In this document: positions 1-57,649 of the stretch, piece by piece | Position numbering within the stretch: the stretch's first letter is position 1 | How the letters are laid out: each line of letters starts with the position of its first letter | From: Mermis nigrescens | Taxonomy: Eukaryota > Nematoda > Enoplea > Mermithida > Mermithidae | Direction of reading: 5' to 3' | NCBI GenBank assembly: GCA_036768485.1 | Contig: JAVLUZ010000768.1 | Span: forward strand, 409,743 to 473,742 | Length of the DNA: 64,000 nt | The notes under the pieces: model-generated | Told to the model about the DNA's origin: nothing | Databases searched by the model: none | Seen by the model: the letters and a program-made list of their open reading frames with translations, nothing else | Position numbers and translations under genes: made by a program

Positions 1-399
<399 letters not shown>

Positions 400-459
400 G
401 TTTAGAACGATCTTCCTGTTTTTATCGTTTTTTCGCCTAACTTAAATATATTAAATTTT

Positions 460-560
460 TTTAACAGATTACTGTAGACCTCAGGATTATATTTTTAAGT
501 AACATTTATGGTGATTTTACCCCCACCCCCCAGAATTTTCCTGCTGCCCGTGTATGACAG
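460..560 (+). repeat. Family G repeat, partial copy
   Basis: Shares the strings 'agattactgtagacc', 'agaattttcc' and 'gctgccc' with the longer family G copy at 985-1150. It covers roughly the middle and 3' part of that unit. Confidence 0.55.
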
Positions 561-747
561 GACGAATCGTTTTAAAAAGGATATCTGATCTGAATAATTC
601 TACTAGATCAAAATTATATGTATTGCATTTTTTAACGTGCTGGGATCGCCTTGGCCATTCAATACTGCTTTACGCCTACGTAATTAACGATCCAATCAAC
701 GTATAGACGTTGTACTTTTGATTTTGAGATTTCTCTATCTGCTCAAA
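561..747 (+). promoter_or_regulatory. Presumed 5' UTR/promoter region of the DDX1 gene
   Basis: Apparently unique sequence between the last upstream repeat and the DDX1 start codon. No convincing TATA box or initiator stands out. The assignment rests only on position, so the transcription start is unknown. Confidence 0.3.
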
Positions 748-46407
<45,660 letters not shown>

Positions 46408-46773
46408 GCCGTTGTTATTTTTTATTTGTTATTGCGCTTTTTCGTTGCTTATTTGTCGTCGCTTTTTTCTAAGCGTCTTGTAGCTGTGTTCGCTAAATTA
46501 AAACTTCTGAACGAAGTGCTTCATTTTCCAAAGTAGGATTAGTTGCAATCAGTTTCGCTATATGTATTCGAGAGCTTTTTCGCCGAATTTAATTTACATG
46601 AATTAGGCTGCAAAAGCGGTTTATAAATCTGATAAAATTTTACCGCTGGACAAGGTCAAAGGTCATCCTAACTCGATATACTGCGCAATATCATTAGTTC
46701 TTTGTAGCAGCTTTAATTTTTTGAAAAAGCTCTCGAACAAATGAAACAGACTATGTATTGGTATAGGTACCTA

Positions 46774-47154
46774 CCGTATTTATTCCAATAAAGAGTGCGC
46801 TGTCTATAACTTGTCGGCTTGAAGGTGCGCTGTCTATAACTTTTTTTCATTTGATTTTACCCAAAAGCATCAAATTTCTTCATTACTGAACAAAATAAAG
46901 AAATAGTTTTACAATTCCAATCTCAATTACTTCAATTATCTAATTTTCAGCATTTTATCCATAAAAATGATATTCCATGTTCTTATATTGAGTTTGGACT
47001 GCTTTTCGGCCAAGGGACACATTAAACTAAGGACAGCTTTCATATGATAGTAGGTAGGTACGTGCGCTTACTATTAGAGGGCGCTGTCTATAAGTTTTTC
47101 CGCTTTGTAGTCGCGCTGTCTATTAGAGGGCGCGGTTTATTAGAATAAATACGG
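46774..47154. mobile_element. TA-flanked MITE, copy 1
   Basis: Ends CCGTATTTATTCCAATAAAG and, inverted, CCGTATTTATTCTAATAAAC, with TA on each side. Next to the ends 'gcgctgtctata' recurs in both orientations. 381 bp, no reading frame. A TA target suggests Tc1/mariner or a related superfamily. Confidence 0.88.
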
Positions 47155-47254
47155 TATGTAGATTTTTCAAAGGCCATAGTAAGGCTTGGAGGTGTATTAG
47201 CTCAAGAAAAATCCGAAAATAATAAAAAGCAGAACTTTGATGCATATATAGTTA

Positions 47255-49100
47255 TCGTAGGTAGCGCGTACCAGTAATTATACTTCGACCCCCTAAAAAT
47301 TGACTACCCCTCTACAGCTACATATAAGAGGACACTTCTGTACTGTGCGGTTTATATCAAAAGACAGATAATAAAAAAGTCGCTGCCAGTGTTTTTTTAA
47401 ATCGATATCCAGTGCGTAAAAAGCGTGTAAATATAGAACATGGTTTTTAAAATTTTGGCGGGCTCAGCTTTTCTAGATCAGTTTTGCATTCTGTTTAGTC
47501 TGTTTTTTAAATGTAGGCAATTAATTGAGCTAGATGGCACTTTTATTCTTTTTGAAAAGTAATTCATTTCCAGAGTGAAAGTGTAAGGAGTGAAAAGAAT
47601 CTGAGAGTGAAAAAACATTTTGGCCTGTTTTTTGTCTACCAACAATTCCGCTTATGAATCCTAAGAAATTTATTCCAGCAGAAATGTACTTCATACGACT
47701 TTGGGGCTACCCTCGGCTTACAGGCAAACTTTTTTACACTCAATACGGACTTAGATCTAGGGGTACAAACTTGACACTCTAGTGAATGGTGGAAAAAACA
47801 GGTTTTGTCTGAAATTTCTCCGCCATCTCCGGTTATATGTTGGGACAAATTGAGTAAGATAAAATTAAAGTAGGTACGTCCCAGGAGCTAAGTATTGGTT
47901 GCAGCAAACCGGGTTTGAAAACACTCAATACCGTATTTATTCTAATAAACAGCGCGCTGTCTATAACTTTTGTCAGCTTGAAGGTGCGCTGTCTATTAGA
48001 GGGCGCTGTTTATAACTTTTTCATTTGATTTTACCCAAAAAGCACCGAGTTTCTTCATTACTGAACAAAATAAATAAATATTTTTGCAATTTCAATCTCA
48101 GTTACTTCCTCAATTGTCTTATTTTTGGCATTTTATCCATAAAAATAATATTCCAGGTTTTTATATTGTGTTTGGACTGCTTTTCGGCCAAGAAATTGTA
48201 TTCAAGGGTCACATTAAACTAAGGACAGCATTCATATAATAGCACATGCGCTTACTATTAGAGGGCGCTGTCTATAAATTTTTTCGCTTCGCAGGTGCGC
48301 TATCTATTAGAGAGCACTTACTATTAGAGGACGGGGTTTATTAGAATAAATACGGTATTGAGTTACTTATGGAGGTGTAAAGTTCAAGATCAGGTTTGCA
48401 AGATTGGACGAACAAACATGTTTTTTCTTTTTTTGATTCTTTCATATATCAAATATTTTGCGGAGCACAACTTTTCCAGACACGAACGTACTACGATTCG
48501 AAGGCTACTAAGCTGAAGTTCTTTACACTCAATAAGGAGTTATGTACAGATTTTTAAAGTTTACAATGTAGTGGAATGGTGGGAAAATACGTTTTTGTCT
48601 TTTTTAGTCCACCATTTTTTCCGTTCAAAAGCCGGGATAAGTCGAATAGAATAAAAATAAAGTGCTTTCTAAAAGGAATACATGACAGCAAATTGTGATT
48701 ATTCACATCAATATTTAGCTTTTCCGGAGGTGTAAAGTTAAAAATTTGGGGTGTTAAACGTGTTTCTCTCTTCTTTTTTACTGCTATCTTCTCCGATTTT
48801 GAGTGGACATGATCACGAGTCTAAAAATGTACCGGGGGTCAAACATCATACGTTAGTTGGACGCATTTGTTTACACTCAACAAAGGTGTAAAGTGGTTTA
48901 CATCTAACATTTATCTGTCTTCAGTCCATTATGGATAGTTAATTTTTTCAAAAATGCTGATCGTAATATTAGAGTTACGAATCCGACTGAAATTCTCTTC
49001 CCACTCGATGGTGTGTAAAGTTTGAACGAAAAGTAAATATTTCTCCAGAGTATTGCACAAAGCACAAGGTTTAAGAGCCAAATAAGGTACAATAGACGAT
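47255..49100 (+). repeat. Family J large repeat, copy 3
   Basis: Starts 'gtaggtagcgcgtacc', then the J unit series, split by a MITE at 47941-48355. It stops before the foldback end seen in copies 1 and 2. Confidence 0.75.
47941..48355. mobile_element. TA-flanked MITE, copy 2, nested in J copy 3
   Basis: 415 bp, same ends as the copy at 46774. The surrounding J sequence 'caata|tattgag' is uninterrupted in J copy 1 as caatattgag, which shows a clean TA insertion with duplication. Confidence 0.9.
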
Positions 49101-49282
49101 ATCCAACTAGATGAAAGGCGTTTACGCCGATTGGCTAAATTTGTACTGCTTTCAAATCATCTTACTGTAAAAAGTCAAAAATTCTGAAATAGACTTTAGT
49201 ATTTTATTTTACTGTTAGTGTTTTCTTAATGTAATATGTGCTGCTTGTTGCAAATTATAGGCGTTAGCGCTTACCACTATAC

Positions 49283-51206
49283 ATATAGGTAGCGCATTAG
49301 CGCGTACCTATGCTCCAACATACGTACATATGTCTACTCCCTCCCCTCCTACAGTTATATAACGAGGCACTTCTGTATTGTGCGGTTTTTTAAAGACAGA
49401 TAATAAAAAATTTGCTGTCGGTCTTCTTTTGTTTTTTTAAATCAATACTCGGTGTGTAAAGAGCGTTTGAAGTTTTACTGTAACATTATAACATATTGTT
49501 TTTTAAATTTTGGGGGCCTCGCGTCTTTTCTAGCTCAGTTTTGCATTTTGTTTAGTCTGGTTTTTTCAAATGTAGACAATTGGTTAAGCCAGATGGCACT
49601 TTTTATTCTTTTGAAAAGTGACTTATTCCCAGAGTGACAGTGTAAAGAATATGAGGGTGAATAGACACATTTCGGCCCTGTATTTGGTCTGCCAACAACT
49701 CCGGTAAAGAGTCTCTAAAGATTTGTTCCGGCAGAAATGTACTTCGACTCACAAGCTACTTTCTGCTTACCAGCAAACTTTTGTATACTCAATACAGAGT
49801 TAGACCTAGAGTTTTAAACTTTACATTATACTGGATGGTGTAAAAAACAGATTTTGTCTAAGATTTCTCTGCTAACTTATCCACTTATACGTCGGGTTAA
49901 ATTTAATAAAACAGAAATAAAGTACCTTCTAAGGGCCACACGTCGCAGCAAACCGCGTTGGAAGAAACTTATATTAAGGTAGGAGTAAAGTTCGAAATCA
50001 GGAGTGTAAAATGGACGAAACAAATACGTTTTTTCCTTGTTTTGATTAATAAATATCTCAAATATTTTACAGAACAGAAGTTTTCCACTTACAAATGCAT
50101 TACGATTAAAGGCTTCTAACTGGTTAAAACTGAATTTTTTTCATTCAATGTGGAGTTATCTTCAGATTTCTACAGTTTACAATGTATTGGATGACAGAAA
50201 ATACGTTTTTGCCCGTTTTTGTTCGCCACTTTCTCCATTCAGAGTCGCGATAGGTCGAATAAAATAAAAATAAAATACTTCCTGAGGGGTACACGTCACA
50301 GCAAATTGCGTCTGTTTACATCATATTTAGCTTTTTGGGAGGTGTAAAGTCAAAAATTGGGTGCGTTAAACGTGCTTTTTTCTTGTTTGTTTCTGCCAAC
50401 ATTTCTGGTTATGAGTCTGAAGATAATCTCAAATCTAAAAATGTACCAAGAATCGAACGTGATACGCCAGTTGGACGTGCTTCTTTACACCCAACAGTGG
50501 TGTAAAATGGTTTACATCTAATATTTATTTGTCTTCAGGCCATTGCAGAGACTAAATTTTTCCATAAATATTGATCGTAATAGAGTAATATCAAAATTCT
50601 GAATCCGACTAAAATTTTCTTTTCACTATGTGGTTTTGTAAAGTTCACACTACAAATTAACCTAAAAAAAACGTAATGTTAGAATAACGAATCGGACTGC
50701 TACTTTTTTCGACACCTAGTAGTTTTTGTAAATTTTGCACTATTCATTTATTGTTAATGTGTAGTTTACACTATGAATTTTATTTTAACTCCACAGCATT
50801 GCAAAATGTGAATTTTTTTCCAAATATGTTCCGTAAGGTTAGCATTACGAATCTGAATTTCTGTTTTCCAGTAGTTATGCAAGTTTACACTGGAAATTAA
50901 ATTCATTTTCAGAGCGTTGCAGAAGCTTAATTTTTTTCAGAAATCTTCCATGTAACGTTAGGATTACGAATCTAAGCGTAAGTGTTCTTTATAACCAATA
51001 ATTGCGTAAAGTTTAACCTGAAAACTATTGATCCGTTCAAATAAGGTAGGGATGTCTTCTTTATCAAAGATAATGCTGATATTCAGACCAATATCGTTTT
51101 CCGCGTTCTTGGACTGCTGTCATTATTGTGGCATGTTACCGTAAGTGTTTACTACTGAAATCATGCTAATTAAGTGTAGGGTATTAGCAAAGGAAAATGC
51201 TCCGAT
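49283..51206 (+). repeat. Family J large repeat, copy 4
   Basis: Starts 'aggtagcgcattagcgcgta', runs through the same unit series and ends at 'aaaatgctccgatgg', at the position where the foldback arm begins in copies 1 and 2. Confidence 0.78.
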
Positions 51207-53250
51207 GGTATTCGACCATAAACGAAAAAATATAATAGCTTGCTGCACCCATTTTAAAGAGTTCTTTCACAAAAATTAACTCGGTTCAGGCTGCACCTAG
51301 CCTTTCTTGAAATCGTCAAACTGGGGTTCACTCATTTCAAAAAGCACGGTTGCACCCATTTTCGGGTGCACTCGGGGTCCACTCTGCCAACGCTTAGCAC
51401 GACAGAGTAATTACCACTGTGTTGAACGTTCGTTCTTCTACAAATTGAAAGAATTATGTGCAAAACGAATAAAGATTGACTAAGTTATTCAAAAAATTCA
51501 GAAGCAGTAAATTTTCCTAAATATTCAAAACTCGTAACTTAGATGCTTATTGTAAAAGGCCTGAAATATTTTTGGATAGACACTTCACACCTTTTAATGT
51601 TATGCTATGGCGTGGTACCATTGAACAAAATTTCGTTAAATTCTGTGAAATACGATCGGGACCGAAAATGCGAATTTTTACGGCAGTTTTAACGACAAGT
51701 TCGACCATAAATTTGAAAACTATCTCTGACAATGAGCAGACAGGTTTCGATAAGATATATATAATTATCTATGTAACTGCGAGAGTTACACGTTTAGGCG
51801 AACCTGCCTTAGCAGTTCGCAATAGCCATAACATAGCCAATACTAGTAGCTATCTATGATAGTGTACTGTGGGCTATGCCTTCGGTCTTCCCATTATTTC
51901 CCCAAATTTTCAATAATAAAAAACATTTAGATACTTGTCCGGTAACATAGAGCTAAGTGTATGATAATAGTAATTGTTTAATGCATACCGCTTACGTGAA
52001 TCGAGAACTTTCGATCTGAGATAAAAGTAATTCAGTATTATGTTAAATTGATTGTTCTTTAATTTACTGTAATGGCCCTAGAGGCCAGTGAACGTAACGT
52101 TGTAGTTAGAGTCTGGTTTTTTTGGTTTTTCGTTGGCCGGTTATTTCGACTGTACATTATCGTTTTTCTTTTGCGTATTTTCTTTCCCGGCTATAGGCCG
52201 TGTGTTCTTCGTCGAATAAAAGCATAGAAAACCAACCCAGTGGTTTTTGTTATACCGAGGGTTAGGTCGGCCACCATCCCTACGTCGAGGATTTCCACCC
52301 TTCCAGTGGACTGATAGGTAAATTCCGTATGATAGCTTTTTCTATTCGAAAACCATAATTTATTTCTCAAGCCAAAAATTGATCAAAATTATTATCTAAT
52401 CTTTAAGGATGATTGATCAGCATAGAGCTCGTTGTTGTTGTTTTCATAGTTCAGCGTGCTACACTAATTAGGAACCAAAACATTTCTGATCAGGCACTGA
52501 TTGAAAATAAGTTAAATTACAACTTGAGCTTGAGATAGGTCAACTGACCTCCGTGGCAATTACCGAGACTAGGTAGGTAGCCTTAGGTCTTAGGGCGTAG
52601 CTGCTGAGATCACCCGACGTAAAAGCGGCCAGCAATATTAGGGCTGAGGGGATCGAAGCCGTAAGGTCTGTAAGGGTCCAAAGATCGAAAGCCTTAGAGC
52701 CGCGCGATCAGGGCCAGCACTAAGCGTAGACTTAAGTACCTACGTACCTAGGTAAATCTCGCAGGTGAATGTTAGTGCGGTTCGTATCTGTGATGATTCT
52801 GTAGACCCAGATCGAACCGGCTACATTTACATCTATATATATAATATATAATTATCGTATACCTCGGTTTACTGACGATGTAAATTCTTAAAATTTATGC
52901 ACGAAATTATGTGAAACAGATTATAAATCGTAGCTCATGGCAAAAGGCTTCATTTAAAAAATTAAACTCATTACATTTTATCTGTGATCGATCGAAGTCG
53001 CATGAATTATATTCTGTTCTTAACCTAGTGTATGAAAACGATGGGTAATCAAAAGTGCGTATTATGTACTGTCTCTCTATTTTGTCACTGATCGGCACAC
53101 GACTCGGATCACTCAGTGTTCCGTCGTGCAACAGAGATATCGATAGAAAACACTAAGTTAGAAAAATCACATTAAAACTGTGGTCTGTTTCATTCCAAAC
53201 GGCCCATTTTTCAAGTCTTTTTACTGTAATAAGTTTTCACTGCACAAAAG
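51207..53250. other. Intergenic, apparently unique GC-mixed sequence
   Basis: Unlike the surrounding AT-rich repeats. 52068-52320 ('tgtaatggccctagaggcca', AATAAA at about 52216) could be a solo LTR, but no second copy or duplication is visible. No credible reading frame. Confidence 0.4.
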
Positions 53251-54400
53251 TGTAACGGTCGGCGCCGCATACCTTCCGTTACGTGAGCAGAATTTTACCC
53301 GCACCAGTTTCCCGGATCTTCCGCTCTGTATCGCGTGTGTAGAACTAACCGACTTCTCGGGCCCTTGCTCACTTTCTGCGCTAATATTCGATACAGTTGA
53401 GAAACAATATAACATTAACCTCACGGGTTTAACTCCAATGTATCAATTTCAAATTGTGTAGTAGCACCTCTACTACACTCCTCCCATTCTAAAAGAAGCA
53501 TGAGCGCAGACAACTCCAGAGTTCGAACTCGGAGACCTCGGTCGGCGCGGCGCCGCATACCTTCCGTTACGTGAGCACAATTTTACCCGCACCGGTTTCC
53601 CGGATCTTCCGCTCCGTATCGCGTATGTATGTAGCAGGAGTGCTACTACACGGCTAGAAATGCCTACTTTGAAGTTTAACCCGTGACGTTGATGTTTCAT
53701 TGTTTCTCAAGATTATTCAATACTTTGCGCAGTTGTGAGCAAGAGCCCGAGTAGTCGATTAGTACTACACACGCGAATCAGAGCGGAAGATCCGGGAAAC
53801 CAGTGCGGGTAAAATTTTGTTCACGTAACAGTGGGAGGCGGCGCCCCTGTTACATGTAGTAGTGTAACTGCTGTCAGTAGTTACACGCCCTTTGAACTCC
53901 GGTTCAAACGCCTATGACGGGAAGGTAATACCTCAACAGGCATTCAAGCCGATGACGAGCTAAGACGGGCTATAGCGGTATGCCTACCACGCTCACCAGA
54001 CAATTATGCACTAATCGATAGAGCCCATCTGTTGCTCTCTTGGTGTTGCATTCGATCGGTATTGCACGCTGCCTTTTCAACGGCGCTGCAGTCGGGTGTT
54101 AACCTGTGAGTTTATGCTTCAGGTAGGCATAAAACTCAGCCGATCTCGTTTTTTGTTTGAGCCCTGGTTCAGCTCGCCAACGCGACTGAACACTGATCAG
54201 TGGCAGACCTTCGGGTCTGCCCAGTTTTTTGTGACTCTTACAGTACTAACCGACTACTCGGGCTCTTGCTCACTTTCTGCGTTAATATTCGATCATTTTA
54301 TACGCTAATATTCGATATAGCTGAGAAACAAGATAGCATTAGCCTCACAGGTTTACTTCAAAGTATCAATTTCAAATTGTGTAGCACATAGCACCTCTGC
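53250..54400. repeat. GC-rich inverted and direct repeats, LTR-like
   Basis: A block containing 'gttacgtgagcagaatttta', 'tttcccggatcttccgctct' and 'gggcccttgctcactttctg' occurs at 53252-53410, partly at 53545-53650, inverted at about 53700-53858, and partly at 54237-54400. Block ends read gtaac. This looks like scrambled fragments of an LTR element, but no gag or pol is present. Confidence 0.6.
54060..54230 (+). ncRNA. Possible structured RNA with UUCG hairpin and T-run
   Basis: ggcagacc-ttcg-ggtctgcc (54202-54221) is a perfect 8-bp stem with a UUCG tetraloop, followed after three bases by TTTTTT (54225-54230), a potential RNA polymerase III stop. Upstream tgagtttatgc / gcataaaactca (54107-54138) forms a second stem. 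No family recognised and no promoter boxes confirmed. It may be part of the LTR-like repeat. Confidence 0.3.
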
Positions 54401-54859
54401 TACAAAAGGCTCCTTCAATTATGCTTTCGTAACAACTTGTTGCTTTAAACTCTCCTTATTGATGTTCAATGTTTTTAGTTTAACATGTGGCGCATCTGAC
54501 AGACTGCCGCACTAACATAACCCGTAAAATGTTCGGCTACAATAATAAGCCGTAAAATGGGCTGTTCGGAATGGAATATGTAGATTGTAGTAAAGCTTAT
54601 CTTGCAATACAATTAAAGATGGGTAAGTATTTTTTCAGATCGAATAAGACTAATCTCCCATTTACTGTCTTGTTCGTTGTAGGGAGAACGCGCGTAGGAC
54701 GTTATTATAAGTAGTTGACGTTTTAAATATAAGGTATAAGTATAATAAGCTGAAGCCTAACCTTCACCATGGGACGCGTAATGAGTATATATCTGGTTTC
54801 GGGTATCATTCTGCTTGTCTTGTCGATTTACCCTATAAGTTTCGTTCGATATTCTTAGC

Positions 54860-55390
54860 ACTGGCTGGCGTAGCCAGGGGGCAATTTTGAGCTTTTGAAA
54901 TGGAGCTATGCTGTTGCGTAACGCAACGCTGTTCTTCGATGATTTTTTTAAAATTCAAAAGCATGCAAAAAATTCGTGCACTTTGTACAGATTGCGTGTT
55001 AGACGCCGCTTACCATTGGGAACATGACAAGTCTTTAAAAGATTTGCATCTCATGCATTTTAAGAATTTTTTCAGTCATTCTGGCAAGAAAATATCAGAA
55101 AATTTCCGCACTTCGCGTCAGTCTATTTAATCTGTTTATCAGCTGAATTAAGGACCATGATTTTGGACGATTTTATTGAATTTCAACGTTGAAACTCAAT
55201 ATTTCAATGCTAAATTTTGCAAAATTTTCCGGGCACTGCCCCAGACCCCCAGCCCCAAAAGATAGGTTTTCCGTTTCATTCTCTATAATGTAAGGTTCTA
55301 CCGTAGTAGTAAAACTTGCAAAGGACGCAGCACTAATTACGAAAATTTTCTGAAAAAATTCTTTACATTTTAATTGTTGCAGACTGGACT
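54860..55390 (+). repeat. Diverged repeat with 'gtagccaggggg' start
   Basis: 'ctggcgtagccagggggcaa' and later 'ccgcacttcgcgtcagtc' and 'actgccccagacccccag' recall the interior of the hAT-like element at 13140-13860. Old, not assignable. Confidence 0.4.
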
Positions 55391-55419
55391 TATTTACTTG
55401 ACTTAAGCACCATAAGCTT

Positions 55420-57002
55420 CAATGACGTTGGTAGGGCAACGACCGTTGAGCTGTGGCGGCCAAGGGCAGTGTATCACGGATTACGGCACGCCATTGATTG
55501 CGGTTCAAGGCTGCTTGTTGGGCGTCAATGATTGAGAAGTGGAGTGGATGAACATCTTGCGCCACTTGTGTCAGCCATGTTTTCTTTGGGGCGTCTCGAG
55601 CGATTTTCCACACCGTGGGCCGTTTGGAATTGATTAACTGGTAGGGTTGTCGAGTGTTGTTCATGCGGCAGACATGTCCAAACCACCTGAGCCGCTGTCA
55701 CTTTAAGTAGAGTTCAATACCGGTTTGGTTTTTACATACCTGCAGCACGGTTTCATTCTCCCATCGGTCTCGTAGGTTTATGTGCAAAATGCTGCGAAGG
55801 CACCGAAGTTGGAAACGTTCTAGTAGGTGCATATCGCTTTTAAGCAGGGTCCATGACTCAGAGCCGTACATCAAAATTGTCCGGATGGAAGCATTAAAAA
55901 TTCTCATTTTCGTTGTGATGGTAACGTCTTTTGGTTCCACAAACACTTCTTTAGTGAAGTGAATGCTGACAAGGCATTTCCAATGCGGTTTTTGATGTCG
56001 CTAGTCGCCACTATCCGTCCACTATCGATAGCCGATCCCAAATATCTAAATGCATCCACCCGTTCGATTGGTTTGCCATCAAGTTGTAATATGGCCGGTT
56101 GATGTGCCCGTGAGAATAAATTTAGTTCTTTCGCCATTTATTGTCAGGCCGAGTTTGTTGGCATTCGCTTGTAACGCATTTAAGCTATTTTGTGTGGCTT
56201 GAGCTGTTTCGGCAAAAAATACAATGTCGTCAGGCGTATACTCAATCAGTGAGGGACAAATCAGCTCCGACTTGTACACCCGGCATGTCGCTGAAAGTTT
56301 TTCTAAGAATCCAGTCCATAGTCACGTCACGTTGAACAACATAGGCGAAATTATGCATCCCTGTTTAAGGCCAGTGGTAATTGAGAATGGTGAGGACTCA
56401 TTTCCCAAATATTTAGCCCTGCTCACTTCACCATCGTCGAAGGCCTTGAAAATATTGAGTGTGGTATGCGGATTGATTCATTTTTGAGGGCACACCATTA
56501 GGACGAATGGTCTATGCTATCGAATGCGCATGCAAAATCCACAAATATCAAGACTGTCCTTTTTACAGCGTAGGCGCGATTCGGCTAGTTGCCTAAGCGC
56601 GAATTTTGGTCCGTGCAACCTGTTCCTGGCCTGAAACCAGCCTGATATTCCCTGCAGTTAGGTTCACTCACGCCGAGTAGTATGGATCGGATTATAGAGT
56701 TCAAAAGTTTTCCAGATGTTGCTAATAGGCTTATTCCTTTATAGTTTTTGCAGGTTGCTGGGTCTCCTTTTTTGAATTGGTACGATAATTGAGTCCTTAA
56801 AGTCTTGAGGCACTGTGCCTTTGTTCCAGATGATCGAGTATACGCCTTTCACTTGTTTGACTATTGCCTCTCCTCCAGCTTCTGAAGCTTCAGCAGGGAT
56901 GTTGTCCACACCTGGTGCCTTCGGGTTCTTAAGTCTTTTTATTGTTATTTTGATTTCCTCCTCAGTTGGGACGATGTGAAAAGTCCAAAAAAGGCATTTC
57001 AT
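55420..57002 (-). pseudogene. Degraded LINE reverse transcriptase
   Basis: Read on the minus strand from 57002: PTEEEIKITIKRLKNPKAPG then VDNIPAE (RT opening block), YKGISLLATSGK and QAGFRPGTGC, a shifted FVDFACAFDSI (motif A), YTPDDIVFFAE (motif C region), LGLTINGERTKF, RVDAFRYLGS, SESWTLLKSDMHLLERFQLR, and a C-terminal WKIARDAPKKTWL. Several frameshifts separate the pieces, the endonuclease and 5' part are absent, and the catalytic box appears as Y-T-P-D-D. It is a 5'-truncated dead non-LTR element; the clade is not certain. Confidence 0.85.
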
Positions 57003-57019
57003 GCCATTATTTCATCGGC

Positions 57020-57640
57020 CTACCAAGGGTGTAACCAGGGGGGTCAGTAAGGTCAATTGACCGACCCCTAAATGAAACCATGGAAAAAATGCAAAGGGGG
57101 AGTAGAGGAAAAAAGCCATAACAGGTTTTTGTGTACTGTTTAGCTAGTAAACTAAAAATTTTCCGGCGCTCTGCGTCGGATAAGCCGCTTCAATTGCTCA
57201 AATTTGACTTGGAAATGAAGAGTATGCCATTTTCTTCTGGCGCTTTGCGCTGGATTTGCTGTTTATCCATATTTTTTATCTTCTAGCCCACTCAGGACTG
57301 CTCAGATTCGAGCTAGACAAGTAGAACTTGTCAAATTTTCTCGGCTCTTCGCGCCGAATTCTTTATTTTCTGTATTGTTTTTCTTGGTAAACTGAAAGAT
57401 TAAAAAGCTTGGTCGATTAAAGAATGATAAATCATTTGTACAGCTAGTTTAAATGATAGATTGTTTAATATGAGTATGAAATTAAGTGGAAAGCTTTGGA
57501 ATTTTTCTTAACCATTGCATAGAGCTTGCCGAGATACGCTCTAAATTGCATTTATTTTTACGCTTCCGTTAATGGTTCTTGATATATCTGACGTAAGAAT
57601 TTTTTTATACCTCCATAATAAAATTCTGGTTAGTAAGTAA
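57020..57640 (-). repeat. Family D MITE, inverted, divergent
   Basis: 'gtgtaaccaggggggtcag' at the left, three eroded hairpin boxes (about 57163, 57245, 57343), 'agcttgccgagatacgctct' and 'ggttcttgatatatctgacg' at the right. Confidence 0.7.
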
Positions 57641-57649
57641 CAAAGTTAT

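Noticed and set aside
53510..53910. tRNA-like strings 'gttcgaactc' and 'ggttcaaacgcc'
   Set aside because: No matching A box or cloverleaf could be built around them.
54202..54230. Rho-independent terminator
   Set aside because: The shape is right, but there is no bacterial gene context; kept only as a possible RNA hairpin.
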